Of a DNA stretch of 22,117 nt, positions 5,805 through 12,471 are shown piece after piece. A program made the translations under genes and the position numbers. The stretch is from an uncultured Eubacteriales bacterium (lineage in GTDB: Bacteria > Bacillota > Clostridia > Oscillospirales > Oscillospiraceae), in NCBI GenBank assembly GCA_900554705.1, contig USIH01000018.1:1-22117 (forward strand). Reading direction: 5' to 3'. The first letter of the stretch is position 1; each line of letters starts with the position of its first letter. The notes beneath the pieces were generated by a model. The model did not search any database. It was not told the origin of the DNA and was given only the letters and a program-made list of their open reading frames with translations.

Positions 5805-7742
5805 ATGAACAAGAAATTCTACATTACCACACCGATCTACTACCCCTCGGACAAGCTGCACATCGGCCACACCTACTGCACCGTGGCGGCCGACGCCATG
5901 GCGCGCTATAAGCGTCTGCGCGGATACGACGTGATGTTCCTGACCGGAACGGACGAGCACGGTCAGAAGATCGAGGACCGCGCCAAGGCGGCCGGCGTCA
6001 CGCCGCAGGCCTTTGTCGACCGGATCGTCACGGGCGAAAAAGGCGTTCTGGATCTCTGGAAGCTGATGAACATCTCCTACGACCGCTTCATCCGCACCAC
6101 GGACGACTATCACGTCGCCGCGATCCAGAAGATCTTCAAGGCGATGTACGAAAAGGGCGACATCTACAAAGGCTCCTACAAGGGAATGTACTGCACGCCG
6201 TGCGAGTCGTTCTGGACGGAGAGCCAGCTCAAGGACGGCAAGTGCCCCGACTGCGGCAGACCGTGCGAGCCCGCCGAAGAGGAGGCCTATTTCTTCCGCC
6301 TTTCAAAGTACGCGGAGCCGGTGCGCAAGCTGCTGCTGGAGACGGATTTTCTGGAGCCGCGCAGCCGCGTCAACGAGATGGTCAACAACTTCATCGACGC
6401 TGGTCTGGAAGACCTGTGCGTGTCGCGCACGAGCTTCACATGGGGCGTGCCGGTCGACTTCGACCCCGGCCATGTAGTCTATGTGTGGGTCGATGCCCTG
6501 TTTAACTACACCACCGCGCTGGGCTTCATGAACGACCGCTACGATGATTTTAAGAAATACTGGCCGGCAGACGTGCATTTCGTCGGCAAGGAGATCGTCC
6601 GTTTCCATTCGATCATCTGGCCCGCCATGCTCATGAGCATGGGCATGGAGCTGCCGAAGAAGGTCTACGGCCACGGCTGGCTGCTCCTTGACGGCGGCAA
6701 AATGTCCAAATCCAAGGGCAACGTCGTCGATCCCTACCTGCTCGCCGAGCGCTACAGCGCCGACGCGCTGCGCTTCTTCCTGCTGCGCACCTTCCCCTTC
6801 GGCTCCGACGGCAATTTCTCCAACGAGCTGCTCATCCAGTGCATCAACACCGACCTTGCAAACGATCTCGGGAACCTTGTCTCGCGCACGGTCGCCATGG
6901 TCGAGAAGTACTTCGGCGGCAAGCTGGAGGCGGATCAGTTCTACAACGCCGCGCAGGACAAGGATCTGGTCACGCTCGCCACAACGCTCCACGAGCGCTA
7001 TGAGGCGCAGATGGAAAAGTACGCCTTCCAGAACGCGCTGAGCGAGATCTTCGCCGTGGTCTCCCGTGCGAACAAATACATCGACGAAACGGCTCCGTGG
7101 ATCCTTGCCAAGGATCCGGCCAACCGCGCGCGTCTGGCCGCCGTGCTGTACCATCTGTTGGAGACCGTGCGCATCTGCGCGGGGCTGCTGCTGCCCTTCA
7201 TGCCGGAAACGGCGGCGGAGATCCTGCGGCGAGTGGGCGCGCAGGGGGCCGACTGGGACAGCCTGTGCCGCTTCGGCGTTCTGTCGCCGTCGGTCGCGGT
7301 GTGCTCCGGCTCCGTCCTCTTCCCGCGCATCGACGCGCAGAAGGAGCTGGAGGCGCTCGACGCGCTGACCGCGCGTCCGGAGGAGCCGAAGGAAGACCCG
7401 CTGCCCGAGCCGCTGCCGCCGGTGAGCTTCGACGATTTCTGCAAGGTCGAGATGACGGTGGTCAAGGTGCTGGCGTGCGAGAGCGTGAAGAAGTCCGAAA
7501 AGCTGCTGAAGTTCACGCTCAACGACGGCACCGACAAGCCGCGCCAGATCCTCTCCGGCATCGCCAAGTACTACAAGCCCGAGCAGCTGCTCGGCAAGAC
7601 CCTTGTCGCCGTGACCAACCTGCCGCCGCGCAAGATGCTGGGGCAGGAAAGCTGCGGGATGCTGTTGTCCGCCGAGCGCGGCGAAAGTCTGAAGCTGCTG
7701 ATGCTGCCGGACGACGTGCCCGCCGGTTCCCGCTTAGTGTAA
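5805..7742 (+). CDS. metG: Methionine--tRNA ligase
   Basis: Cytoplasmic class I synthetase charging tRNA-Met, of which one gene lies at 3241-3316. At 645 residues it is the usual dimeric bacterial form. The HIGH motif is at 19-22 and KMSKS at 299-303. One zinc knuckle has Cys130, Cys133, Cys147 and Cys150. The anticodon-binding helical domain follows, and a C-terminal EMAP/Trbp111-type tRNA-binding domain (about 541-645) begins SFDDFCKVEM. AAGGAG precedes the ATG at 5805. A strong terminator starts 9 bp after the stop. No T-box leader is present, as only 39 bp separate it from the VanZ-like gene. Confidence 0.98.
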   Translation: MNKKFYITTPIYYPSDKLHIGHTYCTVAADAMARYKRLRGYDVMFLTGTDEHGQKIEDRAKAAGVTPQAFVDRIVTGEKGVLDLWKLMNISYDRFIRTTDDYHVAAIQKIFKAMYEKGDIYKGSYKGMYCTPCESFWTESQLKDGKCPDCGRPCEPAEEEAYFFRLSKYAEPVRKLLLETDFLEPRSRVNEMVNNFIDAGLEDLCVSRTSFTWGVPVDFDPGHVVYVWVDALFNYTTALGFMNDRYDDFKKYWPADVHFVGKEIVRFHSIIWPAMLMSMGMELPKKVYGHGWLLLDGGKMSKSKGNVVDPYLLAERYSADALRFFLLRTFPFGSDGNFSNELLIQCINTDLANDLGNLVSRTVAMVEKYFGGKLEADQFYNAAQDKDLVTLATTLHERYEAQMEKYAFQNALSEIFAVVSRANKYIDETAPWILAKDPANRARLAAVLYHLLETVRICAGLLLPFMPETAAEILRRVGAQGADWDSLCRFGVLSPSVAVCSGSVLFPRIDAQKELEALDALTARPEEPKEDPLPEPLPPVSFDDFCKVEMTVVKVLACESVKKSEKLLKFTLNDGTDKPRQILSGIAKYYKPEQLLGKTLVAVTNLPPRKMLGQESCGMLLSAERGESLKLLMLPDDVPAGSRLV

Positions 7743-7750
7743 CAATCATC

Positions 7751-7783
7751 AAAAAAGCTGCCTCTCAGCGAGGCAGCTTTTTT
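7751..7783 (+). terminator. Intrinsic terminator after metG
   Basis: A 14-bp perfect stem AAAAAAGCTGCCTC/GAGGCAGCTTTTTT with the 5-nt loop TCAGC ends in six T. It separates metG from the downstream pump unit. Confidence 0.93.
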
Positions 7784-7796
7784 GCAGGAATTTTAC

Positions 7797-7825
7797 TTGC
7801 AAATCGGTGCAAGGGTCCGTATAAT
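7797..7825 (+). promoter_or_regulatory. Promoter of the oadB unit
   Basis: TTGCAA (7797-7802), a 17-bp spacer and a perfect TATAAT (7820-7825). The start is predicted near 7832, giving a leader of about 26 nt to the ATG at 7858. Confidence 0.72.
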
Positions 7826-7857
7826 GGAGGAGCATTTGCATTCTTTTGGGAGGGACT

Positions 7858-8961
7858 ATGGAAGAACTGTTTCAAAACCTTTCGAACGTGACCTGGCAGC
7901 AGGCGGTCATGTGGCTCATCGGCGGGCTGCTGATCTATCTTGCCATCTGCAGGGACATGGAACCGTCGCTGCTGCTGCCCATGGGCTTCGGCGCGATCCT
8001 GATGAACCTGCCGGGCGCGGAGCTCGGCGTCATCGAACTGCTCTATGAAAAGGGCATCGCAAACGAGCTGTTCCCGCTTGTGCTCTTCATCGGCATCGGC
8101 GCGATGATCGACTTCGGCCCGCTGCTGTCCAACCCCAAGCTGATGATCTTCGGCGCGGCCGCGCAGTTCGGTATTTTCTTCACCTTTTACATTGCGAGCC
8201 TGTGCGGCTTTGACATCCGCGACGCCGCCTCCATCGCCATCATCGGCGCGGCGGACGGCCCGACGTCCATCGTTGTGGCAAACGCGCTGCACAGCGGCTA
8301 CATCGGCGCGATCACCGTGGCCGCCTACTCCTATATGGCGCTGGTGCCGATCGTGCAGCCGCCGGTCATCCGTCTGCTGACGACAAAGCATGAGCGGCGC
8401 ATCGCCATGCCCTATCAGCCGCAGGCGGTCAGCAAGACCACGCGCATCCTTTTCCCCGTTCTCATCACGCTGATCACCGGTCTGTTCGCCCCGAAGGCGG
8501 TCGCGCTGGTAGGCTTTTTGATGTTCGGCAACCTCATCCGCGAGTGCGGCGTGCTCGGCTCCCTGTCGGAGACGGCGCAAAAGGTGCTGGCCAATCTCAT
8601 CACGCTCTTCCTCGGCATCTCCATCGCCGCCAACATGGGCGCGGAGCAGTTTCTCAAGAAGGAAACACTGCTCATCATGGGGCTGGGTCTTGTCGCCTTT
8701 ATCTTCGACACGGCAGGCGGCGTGCTGGTGGCAAAGCTCCTGAATCTCTTCCTTCCGAAGGGCAAGAAGCTCAACCCGATGATCGGCGCGGCCGGTATCT
8801 CCGCCTTCCCGATGTCTTCGCGCGTCGTGCACAAGATGGGTCTGAAGGAGGACCCGCAGAACTTCCTCCTGATGCACACCGTCGCCGTCAATGTCTCCGG
8901 TCAGATCGCCTCGGTCATCGCGGGCGGGCTTATCATGAGCCTTGTCTACCGGATCGGTTAA
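7858..8961 (+). CDS. Sodium ion-translocating decarboxylase, beta subunit
   Basis: Integral membrane subunit (367 residues) that moves Na+ outward during decarboxylation of carboxybiotin in oxaloacetate, methylmalonyl-CoA or glutaconyl-CoA decarboxylase complexes. Signatures are GAMIDFGPLL (Asp85), the conserved IIGAADGPTSI (Asp133) and VAVNVSGQIASVIAGG near the C-terminus, with about nine or more hydrophobic helices. ATG 7858 is chosen with GGGAGG just upstream; an in-frame TTG at 7846 is disfavoured. The carboxyltransferase (alpha) and biotin carrier subunits are absent here, and terminators flank the unit, so the substrate cannot be told. The small gene 13 bp downstream is the likely gamma-type partner. 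Confidence 0.92.
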   Translation: MEELFQNLSNVTWQQAVMWLIGGLLIYLAICRDMEPSLLLPMGFGAILMNLPGAELGVIELLYEKGIANELFPLVLFIGIGAMIDFGPLLSNPKLMIFGAAAQFGIFFTFYIASLCGFDIRDAASIAIIGAADGPTSIVVANALHSGYIGAITVAAYSYMALVPIVQPPVIRLLTTKHERRIAMPYQPQAVSKTTRILFPVLITLITGLFAPKAVALVGFLMFGNLIRECGVLGSLSETAQKVLANLITLFLGISIAANMGAEQFLKKETLLIMGLGLVAFIFDTAGGVLVAKLLNLFLPKGKKLNPMIGAAGISAFPMSSRVVHKMGLKEDPQNFLLMHTVAVNVSGQIASVIAGGLIMSLVYRIG

Positions 8962-8974
8962 GGAGGGCTTTCTC

Positions 8975-9124
8975 ATGCTACAATCCGTTATGCACATTGC
9001 CGACCGTCCGGCTACGACCGCAGAAGCCCTGGAGCTGATAGGCATCGGCTGGGGCAGCATCTTCGTGGTGATCCTCATCATGATCGTCTTCGTCCTGATC
9101 CTCAACCGCCTGTTCCGGAAATGA
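8975..9124 (+). CDS. OadG-related small membrane subunit
   Basis: 49-residue protein: a short polar N-terminus (MLQSVMHIADRPATTAEALE), one transmembrane helix (about 24-43, GIGWGSIFVVILIMIVFVLI) and a basic end. OadG-type gamma subunits are single-span proteins that hold the decarboxylase complex together. This one is much shorter than classical OadG (about 80 residues) and lacks its C-terminal tail, as in the small OadG-related proteins paired with clostridial beta subunits. AGGAGGG, overlapping the oadB stop, lies 7 nt before the ATG, so translation is coupled. A TTG start at 8942 inside oadB is rejected. Confidence 0.78.
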   Translation: MLQSVMHIADRPATTAEALELIGIGWGSIFVVILIMIVFVLILNRLFRK

Positions 9125-9135
9125 TCCCACACTTC

Positions 9136-9175
9136 AAAGAGCGCACCGCCTTTTTCGAAAGCGGTGCGCTCTTTT
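9136..9175 (+). terminator. Terminator between the pump unit and yebC (convergent)
   Basis: Arms AAAGAGCGCACCG and CGGTGCGCTCTTT with an inner CTTT-TTCG-AAAG continue the stem apart from one bulged C. Short T runs follow on the plus strand and weaker ones on the minus strand. It sits between the convergent oadG-like and yebC stops and probably serves both. Confidence 0.8.
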
Positions 9176-9185
9176 GCTGTTTTCT

Positions 9186-9923
9186 TCAGTCGCGATCCCA
9201 GTTGTGCCAGACGTTCTGCACGTCGTCGTCATCGTCGAAGATGTCGAGCATCTTTTCCATGTTGGCGATGTCGTCGGGATTGTCGAGGCTCTTGTATTCG
9301 CCGGGTACCATCTCGATCTGCGCGGAGACGAAGGAATAGCCCTTCTTGGTCAGGCCATCGGCAACGGCGTTGAAGTCTTCCGGAACGGTGTAGATGGTGA
9401 AGCAGTCGTCTTCCGCCTCGAAGTCGTCCGCGCCGCAGTCCATCGCGTCCATCATCACATTGTCTTCTTCGTAGTCGCCGTCCTCGTTGTCGATGACGAG
9501 CACGCCCTTCTTCGAGAAGTTCCAGCTGACGCAGCCGTTTGCGCCCAGCTTGCCGCCGTATTTGTCAAAATGGTGGCGCATATTGCCCGCGGTACGGTTG
9601 CGGTTGTCGGTCATCGTCTCGACGATGACGGCGATACCGGCAGGGCCGTAGCCCTCATAGGTGATGGCTTCATACGCGTCGCCGCTGCCTGCGGAGGCCG
9701 CCTTTTCCAGCACACGCTTGATGTTATCGTTCGGCATATTTGCCGCCTTGGCCTTCATGATGACCGTGGCAAGGCGCGAGTTATAGTTCGGGTCGGCAGA
9801 GCCGCCGCCCTCTTTGACCGCAACGTACATTTCCTTTGCGATCTTGGTAAAGGTCGCGGCGCGCTTGGCGTCCTGCGCCCCCTTGGTCTTTTGAATGTTA
9901 TGCCACTTGGAATGTCCGGACAT
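9186..9923 (-). CDS. yebC: YebC/TACO1 family protein
   Basis: 245 residues, full length. It begins with the invariant MSGHSKWHNIQ, followed by the conserved NYNSRLA and AANMPNDNIKR blocks, an EAITYEGYGPAG strand and TDNRNRT. The family was first described as transcriptional regulators (PmpR). More recent work links YebC/TACO1 to relief of ribosome stalling, notably at proline-rich stretches. GGGAAG precedes the ATG. It has its own promoter directly behind the nif3 stop and a shared terminator downstream. Confidence 0.95.
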   Translation of the reverse strand: MSGHSKWHNIQKTKGAQDAKRAATFTKIAKEMYVAVKEGGGSADPNYNSRLATVIMKAKAANMPNDNIKRVLEKAASAGSGDAYEAITYEGYGPAGIAVIVETMTDNRNRTAGNMRHHFDKYGGKLGANGCVSWNFSKKGVLVIDNEDGDYEEDNVMMDAMDCGADDFEAEDDCFTIYTVPEDFNAVADGLTKKGYSFVSAQIEMVPGEYKSLDNPDDIANMEKMLDIFDDDDDVQNVWHNWDRD

Positions 9924-9958
9924 ACATATCTTCCCTTTCGATTAGATTTCCAACGCTC

Positions 9959-9987
9959 ATTTTAGCATATCGTTTTGGAAAAAACAA
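9959..9987 (-). promoter_or_regulatory. Promoter of yebC
   Basis: TGCTAAAAT (extended -10 with TAAAAT at 9964-9959) and TTGTTT (9987-9982) at 17-bp spacing. It fills the gap between the nif3 stop (9992) and the yebC start. The predicted start near 9952 gives a leader of about 30 nt. Confidence 0.6.
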
Positions 9988-9991
9988 CCGC

Positions 9992-10780
9992 TTACGCAAA
10001 TTTTATATGGTCTTTATTCGCTTTTGAGCGGAAAACCTCGATTTGCGGGAAGGCGGCGCGCAGACGCTCGACAAGCACGTCGCACACGGGGTTTTCCGTC
10101 TGGAAGTGGCCGGCATCCACCAGCGTCAGGCCGAGATCGTATGCGTCGGCAAAGTCGTTGTATTTGCAGTCGGCCGTGACGAAGGCGTCGCAGCCCGCGC
10201 GTATCACCTCGGCAAGCTGACCTGCGCAGGCACCCCCGCCGACCGCCACGCGGCACACCGACCGCGTACCGGCGACATAGCGCACACCCGCGCAGCCCAG
10301 CGTCTGCTTGACGTGCCGGACGAAGGCGGCCGGTTCGGTCGGCTCGGCTGCGCCGACACGCAGCAGCCCGTAGGGTCTGCCCGCCGCGTCCGTTCCGTCG
10401 GGGTGCAGCACCTCGACCGCAGTCAGGCCGAGCGTGCGCGCAAGGCAGTCGTTCACGCCGTCCGGCGCGCAGTCCAGATTGGTATGCGCGTTGACGGCGG
10501 AAATGCCGTTTTCGATCAGATACAGCAGGCAGCGCCCCGCCTGCGTCGCGTCGCTGACCTCTTTTAAGTCCCAGATGGCGGGATGATGCGTGACAAGCAG
10601 CTCACAATTCAGCTCCTTTGCCTCGCGGCAGACGTCCATAAACGGGTCAAGCGCCACCAGAAGGCGGCGCACCTCGCGGTCGCCCCTGCCGCACAGCAGC
10701 CCGATGTGATCCCATTGCATCGCCATATACTCCGGCGCTACGGTTTGCAGGTACGTATAGATCTCATGTACGGTCGGCAT
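9992..10780 (-). CDS. Nif3-like dinuclear metal centre protein
   Basis: 262 residues, the short form without the PII-like insert found in Bacillus YqfO. Metal ligands typical of the family are visible: His65-His66 in LLVTHHPAIW, His99 and Asp103 in NAHTNLDCAP, and His225 and Glu229 in AGHFQTE. VAVGGGACAG is the conserved glycine turn. Members are hexameric and hydrolase-like; the activity is debated. ATG 10780 is chosen, with AGGAG 9 nt upstream; an in-frame TTG at 10798 lies upstream of that site. It overlaps the end of trmK by 17 bp, the same pairing as yqfN-yqfO in Bacillus. Confidence 0.9.
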   Translation of the reverse strand: MPTVHEIYTYLQTVAPEYMAMQWDHIGLLCGRGDREVRRLLVALDPFMDVCREAKELNCELLVTHHPAIWDLKEVSDATQAGRCLLYLIENGISAVNAHTNLDCAPDGVNDCLARTLGLTAVEVLHPDGTDAAGRPYGLLRVGAAEPTEPAAFVRHVKQTLGCAGVRYVAGTRSVCRVAVGGGACAGQLAEVIRAGCDAFVTADCKYNDFADAYDLGLTLVDAGHFQTENPVCDVLVERLRAAFPQIEVFRSKANKDHIKFA

Positions 10781-11456
10781 TGGCTCTCTCCTTTTCAAGC
10801 AGCACGCGGATCTCGTTGCACGCGGCGGTATAGTAAGGCAGGCGGTCGCTCGGCGTCTGCGCGCGCTCGATACCGGCGACGGTCAACGCAAGCGAACGCT
10901 CCAGACGCTCCAAATAGGGCAGCAGCAGCGGATCTTGCAGCAGCAGCGGCGGGCAGTACTCCTGCCCGGGCGTGAGCGGCACCGCCCCGCCGAAGCGCAC
11001 CAGCAGGACATTGTAGAGAAATCCGCCGTCGCGCACCAGAAGCTCGCGCCGCGTGCCGAAGCCCATGGCGCCAAGCGCACGGCGCAGGTCGTTGCCGGAG
11101 GACTGCGGCTGGAGGATGAGGGTATAGCGCGCATCGCGCAGCCACGGCGCACGCGCAAGGATCTGGGCGATCAGGTCGCCGCCCATTCCGGCGCAGATTA
11201 CGGCATCGACGCTCTCCGGCGCGATGGCATCCAGCCCGTCTGCAAGGCAGAAGCGGATCTTCTCCGCAACGCCGCAGAGCGCCGCGTTGCGCTGCGCCTT
11301 GCGCAGCGGCTTTTCCCGCAGGTCGCACGCCTGCACGGCGTGCCCCCGCTGCGCAAGCAGAATGCTCAGGTAACCGTGGTCACAGCCGACGTCGGCAACG
11401 CGTGCGCCCGCCGGCACAAGCTCCGCGCAGCAGGCAAGTCGTTTTGATAATTTCAT
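10764..11456 (-). CDS. trmK: tRNA (adenine(22)-N1)-methyltransferase
   Basis: 230 residues, Rossmann-type methyltransferase using S-adenosylmethionine to make m1A22 in the D-loop region of tRNAs. The motif I loop is VADVGCDHGYL (20-30), with ACDLREKPL as motif II, VICAGMGGDLI as motif IV and ILQPQSSGNDLRR, all characteristic of TrmK. A helical C-terminal region (about 165-230) follows, as in YqfN. The ATG at 11456 has AAGGTG close upstream. It is translationally coupled to nif3 downstream. Confidence 0.92.
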   Translation of the reverse strand: MKLSKRLACCAELVPAGARVADVGCDHGYLSILLAQRGHAVQACDLREKPLRKAQRNAALCGVAEKIRFCLADGLDAIAPESVDAVICAGMGGDLIAQILARAPWLRDARYTLILQPQSSGNDLRRALGAMGFGTRRELLVRDGGFLYNVLLVRFGGAVPLTPGQEYCPPLLLQDPLLLPYLERLERSLALTVAGIERAQTPSDRLPYYTAACNEIRVLLEKERANADRT

Positions 11457-11474
11457 AGCACCTTGGAAAGCACG

Positions 11475-11499
11475 CGGGCAGGACGCACCGCCCTGCCCG
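11475..11499 (-). other. GC-rich hairpin between the DUF1858 gene and trmK
   Basis: CGGGCAGG (11475-11482) and CCTGCCCG (11492-11499) form an 8-bp stem with a 9-nt loop, 9 nt after the stop of the DUF1858 gene. No T run follows on the minus strand, so it may stabilise the upstream message end or mark a processing site rather than stop transcription. Confidence 0.4.
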
Positions 11500-11507
11500 T
11501 CGAACCG

Positions 11508-11732
11508 TCAATCCTTCTTGTTCTCTTCGTTGGCTTCCAGAAAACGGTTGATCTGCGCAAGGAAAGCGTCGGGATCAACGCCGTGTACCATGCAAGCCTC
11601 TTCCACGGTCTCGCCGCGCGACGCGGGGCAGCCAAGGCAGTGCATCCCGATCGCGAAGAACAGCGGGGCGGTTTCCGGCGCGATGTCGAGCACATCGCCG
11701 ATGATGGTGGTTTTTTCGATCTTAGCAGCCAT
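11508..11732 (-). CDS. DUF1858 domain protein (hybrid-cluster-associated redox disulfide type)
   Basis: 74 residues. The whole protein is one DUF1858 unit: a helical start TTIIGDVLDIAPETAPLFFAIGM, then CLGC (a CxxC pair) within HCLGCPASRGETVEEACMVHG and a C-terminal helix. Related proteins are found by hybrid-cluster proteins and are thought to hold a redox disulfide or bind a ligand; the role here is unproven. AGGAGG precedes the ATG. It lies 23 bp after rqcP and 51 bp before trmK, with no functional link obvious from the sequence. Confidence 0.85.
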   Translation of the reverse strand: MAAKIEKTTIIGDVLDIAPETAPLFFAIGMHCLGCPASRGETVEEACMVHGVDPDAFLAQINRFLEANEENKKD

Positions 11733-11755
11733 GATAGCAGCCTCCTAAAAAAATG

Positions 11756-12001
11756 TCAGTCGCTTACCTCACGGTACATTGCGGCGGCATCGTCCTTGCG
11801 GACGGCCTCCGCGACCGCCAGCACCTCCACCGTCAGCACACGGCTGCCGAAGGCGATGGCAATGCGGTCGCCCACTTTGACGTCGTAAGACGCCTTGGCG
11901 GGTCTGCCGTTTACGGTAACGCGGGTATTGTCACACGCCTCGTTTGCGACGGTGCGCCGCTTGATGAGGCGGGAGACTTTCAAATATTTGTCCAGACGCA
12001 T
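11756..12001 (-). CDS. rqcP: RqcP-type S4 domain RNA-binding protein
   Basis: 81 residues consisting almost only of an S4 domain: MRLDKYLKVSRLIKRR, NEACDNTRVTVNGRPAKASYDVKVGD, then a short tail. In Bacillus, RqcP (YabO) works with RqcH to add alanine tails to nascent chains on stalled 50S subunits. Location next to HU and a SpoVB/YabM-like flippase matches the yabM-yabO neighbourhood and favours RqcP over the heat-shock protein Hsp15, its close relative. ATG 12001 has AGGAG 8 nt upstream; an in-frame start at 12058 would run through the attenuator hairpin and is rejected. Confidence 0.88.
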   Translation of the reverse strand: MRLDKYLKVSRLIKRRTVANEACDNTRVTVNGRPAKASYDVKVGDRIAIAFGSRVLTVEVLAVAEAVRKDDAAAMYREVSD

Positions 12002-12024
12002 GGGCAATGCTCCTTTTTGAGCGG

Positions 12025-12052
12025 AAAACGGGGCCGTAGCACCGGCCCCGTT
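12025..12052 (-). terminator. Intrinsic terminator/attenuator between HU and rqcP
   Basis: AACGGGGCCG/CGGCCCCGTT forms a perfect 10-bp stem with a 6-nt loop, followed on the minus strand by four T. It begins 6 nt after the HU stop. A short T run suggests partial termination, which would give much HU and less rqcP message from the same promoter. Confidence 0.78.
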
Positions 12053-12058
12053 CAGCAA

Positions 12059-12331
12059 TTATTTTACGGCGTCCTTCAGAGCCTTGCCGGCCTTGAAGGT
12101 GGGAACACGAGTAGCGGGGATCTCGATGGTCTCCTTGGTCTTGGGGTTGCGGCCCATGCGCGCCTCGCGGCACTTCGCCTCAAACGTGCCAAAGCCAACG
12201 AGCTGAACCTTCTCGCCCTTCACGACGGCGGCAGTGATGGAATCGACAACAGCGGTCAGAGCCTTCTCGGCGTCCTTCTTGGAAAGGCCGGCCTTCTCGG
12301 CGACCTCAGCAATGAGTTCGGTTTTGTTCAT
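12059..12331 (-). CDS. HU family DNA-binding protein
   Basis: 90 residues, the standard HU length. It starts [25 protein letters not shown], carries the beta-arm [20 protein letters not shown] with the Pro-containing tip (RNPKT), and ends [13 protein letters not shown] bends and compacts DNA as a dimer and is abundant. GAGGT precedes the ATG. An own promoter (12425-12453) and a downstream terminator fit high separate expression. Confidence 0.97.
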   Translation of the reverse strand: MNKTELIAEVAEKAGLSKKDAEKALTAVVDSITAAVVKGEKVQLVGFGTFEAKCREARMGRNPKTKETIEIPATRVPTFKAGKALKDAVK

Positions 12332-12380
12332 GATGATACCTCTTTCAAAATTAAACTTTTTCTTTCTTCAGCGCGGCGGC

Positions 12381-12392
12381 GGAGAGCTCTCC
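12381..12392. other. Perfect 12-bp palindrome in the HU leader
   Basis: GGAGAGCTCTCC lies inside the predicted leader of about 87 nt for HU (start near 12418), flanked by G/C-rich arms (GGCGGCGGAG and CTCCGGCGC) that can extend pairing. It may be a leader hairpin or a protein site; nothing identifies a binder. Confidence 0.3.
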
Positions 12393-12424
12393 TTCTCCCT
12401 CCGGCGCATTTGCTCTGCTAATAA

Positions 12425-12453
12425 AATTTACCACACAAAGGCTAAATACGCAA
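12425..12453 (-). promoter_or_regulatory. Promoter of the HU-rqcP unit
   Basis: An extended -10 TGGTAAATT (TAAATT at 12430-12425) with -35 TTGCGT (12453-12448) at 17-bp spacing. It lies within the 140-bp gap after the flippase stop at 12472, in otherwise AT-rich DNA. Confidence 0.6.
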
Positions 12454-12471
12454 GTTAAAATTTAGGAAATT

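Noticed and set aside
5379..6113. Minus-strand frame across the VanZ-like gene and the metG start
   Set aside because: It crosses two recognised genes and has shadow composition.
7765..9132. 455-residue minus-strand frame opposite oadB
   Set aside because: oadB and its partner on the plus strand have clear family motifs, promoter and terminator. The opposite frame is Arg/His/Asp/Gln-rich with no domain, a known effect of GC-rich codon use.
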